Positions 63,201-64,000 of a stretch of DNA of 64,000 bases are shown piece after piece. Both the position numbers and the translations under genes were made by a program. Origin of the DNA: Clusia tigrina (lineage: Eukaryota > Arthropoda > Insecta > Diptera > Clusiidae); contig OV050033.1 in NCBI GenBank assembly GCA_920105625.2, positions 113,545,700 through 113,609,699 of the forward strand, given 5' to 3'. The notes beneath the pieces are model-generated. The model did not search any database, was not told where the DNA came from, and saw only the letters and a list, made by a program, of their open reading frames with translations. Within the stretch, counting starts at the first letter, position 1, and each line of letters starts with the position of its first letter.

Positions 63201-64000
63201 AGGACGTACCGTATAGAAGTTAGGGCCATTTGAAGATATATCAGTGTTTGATTTGGGACTCAAGGGTACCATAGCTTTGGGCGATAGCCTAAATTGACAA
63301 GAGGCTCGAGTACTTTATTGTTACAAAATTTCAAGGCTTTATGACGCTCCAGTAAAAAGTTGCAAGCGTTTGTATGTTGCAAACTTTGATAGGTGTAGGA
63401 CGTACCGTATAGAAGTTAGGGCCATTTGAAGTTTTATCAGTGTTTGATTTGGGACTCAAGGGTAGCATAGCTTTGAGCGATAGCTTAAATTGACAAGAGG
63501 CTCGAGTACTTTATTGTCACAAAATTTCAAGGTTTTATGACGCTCCAGTAAAAAGTTACAGGCATTTGTATGTTGCAAACTTAATGGGTGTAGGACGTAC
63601 CAAATAGAAGTTAGGGCCATTTGAAGTTTTATCAGTGTTTGATGTGGGACTCAAGGGTAGCATAGCTTTGAGCGATAGCTTAAATTGACAAGAGGCTCGA
63701 GTACTTTATTGTTACAAAATTTAAGGTTTTATGACGCTCCAGTAAAAAGTTGCAAGCATTTGTATGTTGCAAACTTTGATAGATGTAGGACGTACCGTAT
63801 AGAAGTTAGGGCCATTTGAAGTTTTATCAGTGTTTGATTTGGGACTCATGGGTAGCATAGCTTTGAGCGATGGCTTAAATTGACAAGAGGCTCGAGTACT
63901 TTATTGTTACAAAATTTCAAGGTTTTATGACGCTCCAGTAAAAAGTTACAAGCATTTGTATGTTGCAAACTTTGATAGGTGTAGGACGTACCATATAGAA
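60282..64000 (+). repeat. Mixed tail with the start of another 10-mer unit
   Basis: Monomers of several types follow: CAAATGTAGC (60,325 and 62,488), ACAAATTTC (60,584 and 62,739), CTCTAGTAAA with ACTGTATAGAAGTTCGGG (60,800 onward), TTGTGACAAAA (61,162 and 61,557) and CTGGAGTAC/GCCAGC (61,934 and 63,110). From 63,230 the order GATATATCAG, TTTGGGCGATAG, TTGTCACAAAA (63,516), CTTAATGGGTG and ACTCATGGG (63,846) repeats that of 54,031-54,641, with the same 330-bp spacing between the last two markers. The array continues past the window. No gene is seen. Confidence 0.8.

Larger units (their letters stand above)
1..64000 (+). repeat. Satellite DNA array, 196-bp monomer, about 326 head-to-tail copies
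   Basis: The phrase TATCAGTG recurs at 1, 197, 393, 588 and onward to 63,825, giving a basic period of 196 bp with small indels (net loss of about 72 bp over the window). All copies read in the same direction and no non-satellite sequence interrupts them. The consensus holds 58 A, 65 T, 47 G and 26 C, so it is AT-rich with an excess of G over C on this strand. Monomers differ by substitutions at a limited set of variable positions plus rare 1-13 bp indels. A unit near the nucleosome repeat length, in a long homogeneous array with higher-order periods, is typical of eukaryotic centromeric or other heterochromatic satellites; that role is inferred, not shown. I do not recognise the family. There are no genes anywhere in the array. 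Confidence 0.98.

Noticed and set aside
1..64000. A CRISPR array
   Set aside because: The repeated unit is 196 bp with no alternation of short conserved repeats and unique spacers. The whole unit is conserved and there are no cas genes.
1..64000. Transposon insertions or retroelement fragments inside the array
   Set aside because: Every interval I followed stayed in the 196-bp phase apart from 1-13 bp indels. No terminal repeats, target-site duplications or foreign sequence were seen.

Overview
The whole 64 kb window is one uninterrupted tandem satellite array. The unit is about 196 bp, about 37% GC (73 of 196 consensus positions, counted by hand), and every copy I looked at is in the same orientation. 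About 326 complete copies fit, plus a partial last one. I found no gene, RNA gene, transposon, CRISPR array, unique spacer or inverted segment. Short open frames exist on both strands, but they are by-products of the repeat: the same peptide recurs wherever a monomer happens to lose one stop codon. Nothing suggests a prokaryote. Megabase-style satellite arrays of nucleosome-sized units with multi-monomer (higher-order) periods are typical of eukaryotic centromeric or heterochromatic DNA. I do not recognise the monomer family and cannot name the organism; plant or animal are both possible.

The information in this window lies in how variant monomers are ordered. Shared rare variants show a series of higher-order repeat (HOR) domains with different periods. 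From left to right: a 12-monomer repeat (2,352 bp) at about 1.6-6.0 kb; a transition; a 10-monomer repeat (1,960 bp) at about 7.5-11.5 kb; a 9/10-monomer mosaic to about 16.2 kb; a 9-monomer repeat (1,766 bp) at about 16.2-19.7 kb; a block (X) at 19.7-22.4 kb; a 24-monomer tandem duplication (2 x 4,706 bp) at 22.4-31.8 kb that itself contains nested 9- and 5-monomer periods; a second version of block X at 31.8-33.7 kb; an 18-20-monomer repeat (3.5-3.9 kb) at 33.7-50.3 kb with a 7-monomer (1,370 bp) duplication inside it; a mixed stretch to about 53.4 kb; a 10-monomer repeat (1,958-1,959 bp) at 53.4-60.3 kb, ending in a duplication in which I saw no differences; and a mixed tail.

This is the pattern expected when unequal crossing-over or replication-based amplification acts repeatedly on overlapping, variable-length groups of monomers. 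Very recent events (0-0.2% divergence between copies) lie inside older ones. Coordinates of HOR boundaries are where two copies stop matching; because all monomers are alike, each boundary is uncertain by tens of bases. Identity statements are from reading by eye, not from alignment software. No previously undescribed gene system is visible; the candidate novelty is the satellite family itself and its layered HOR architecture.
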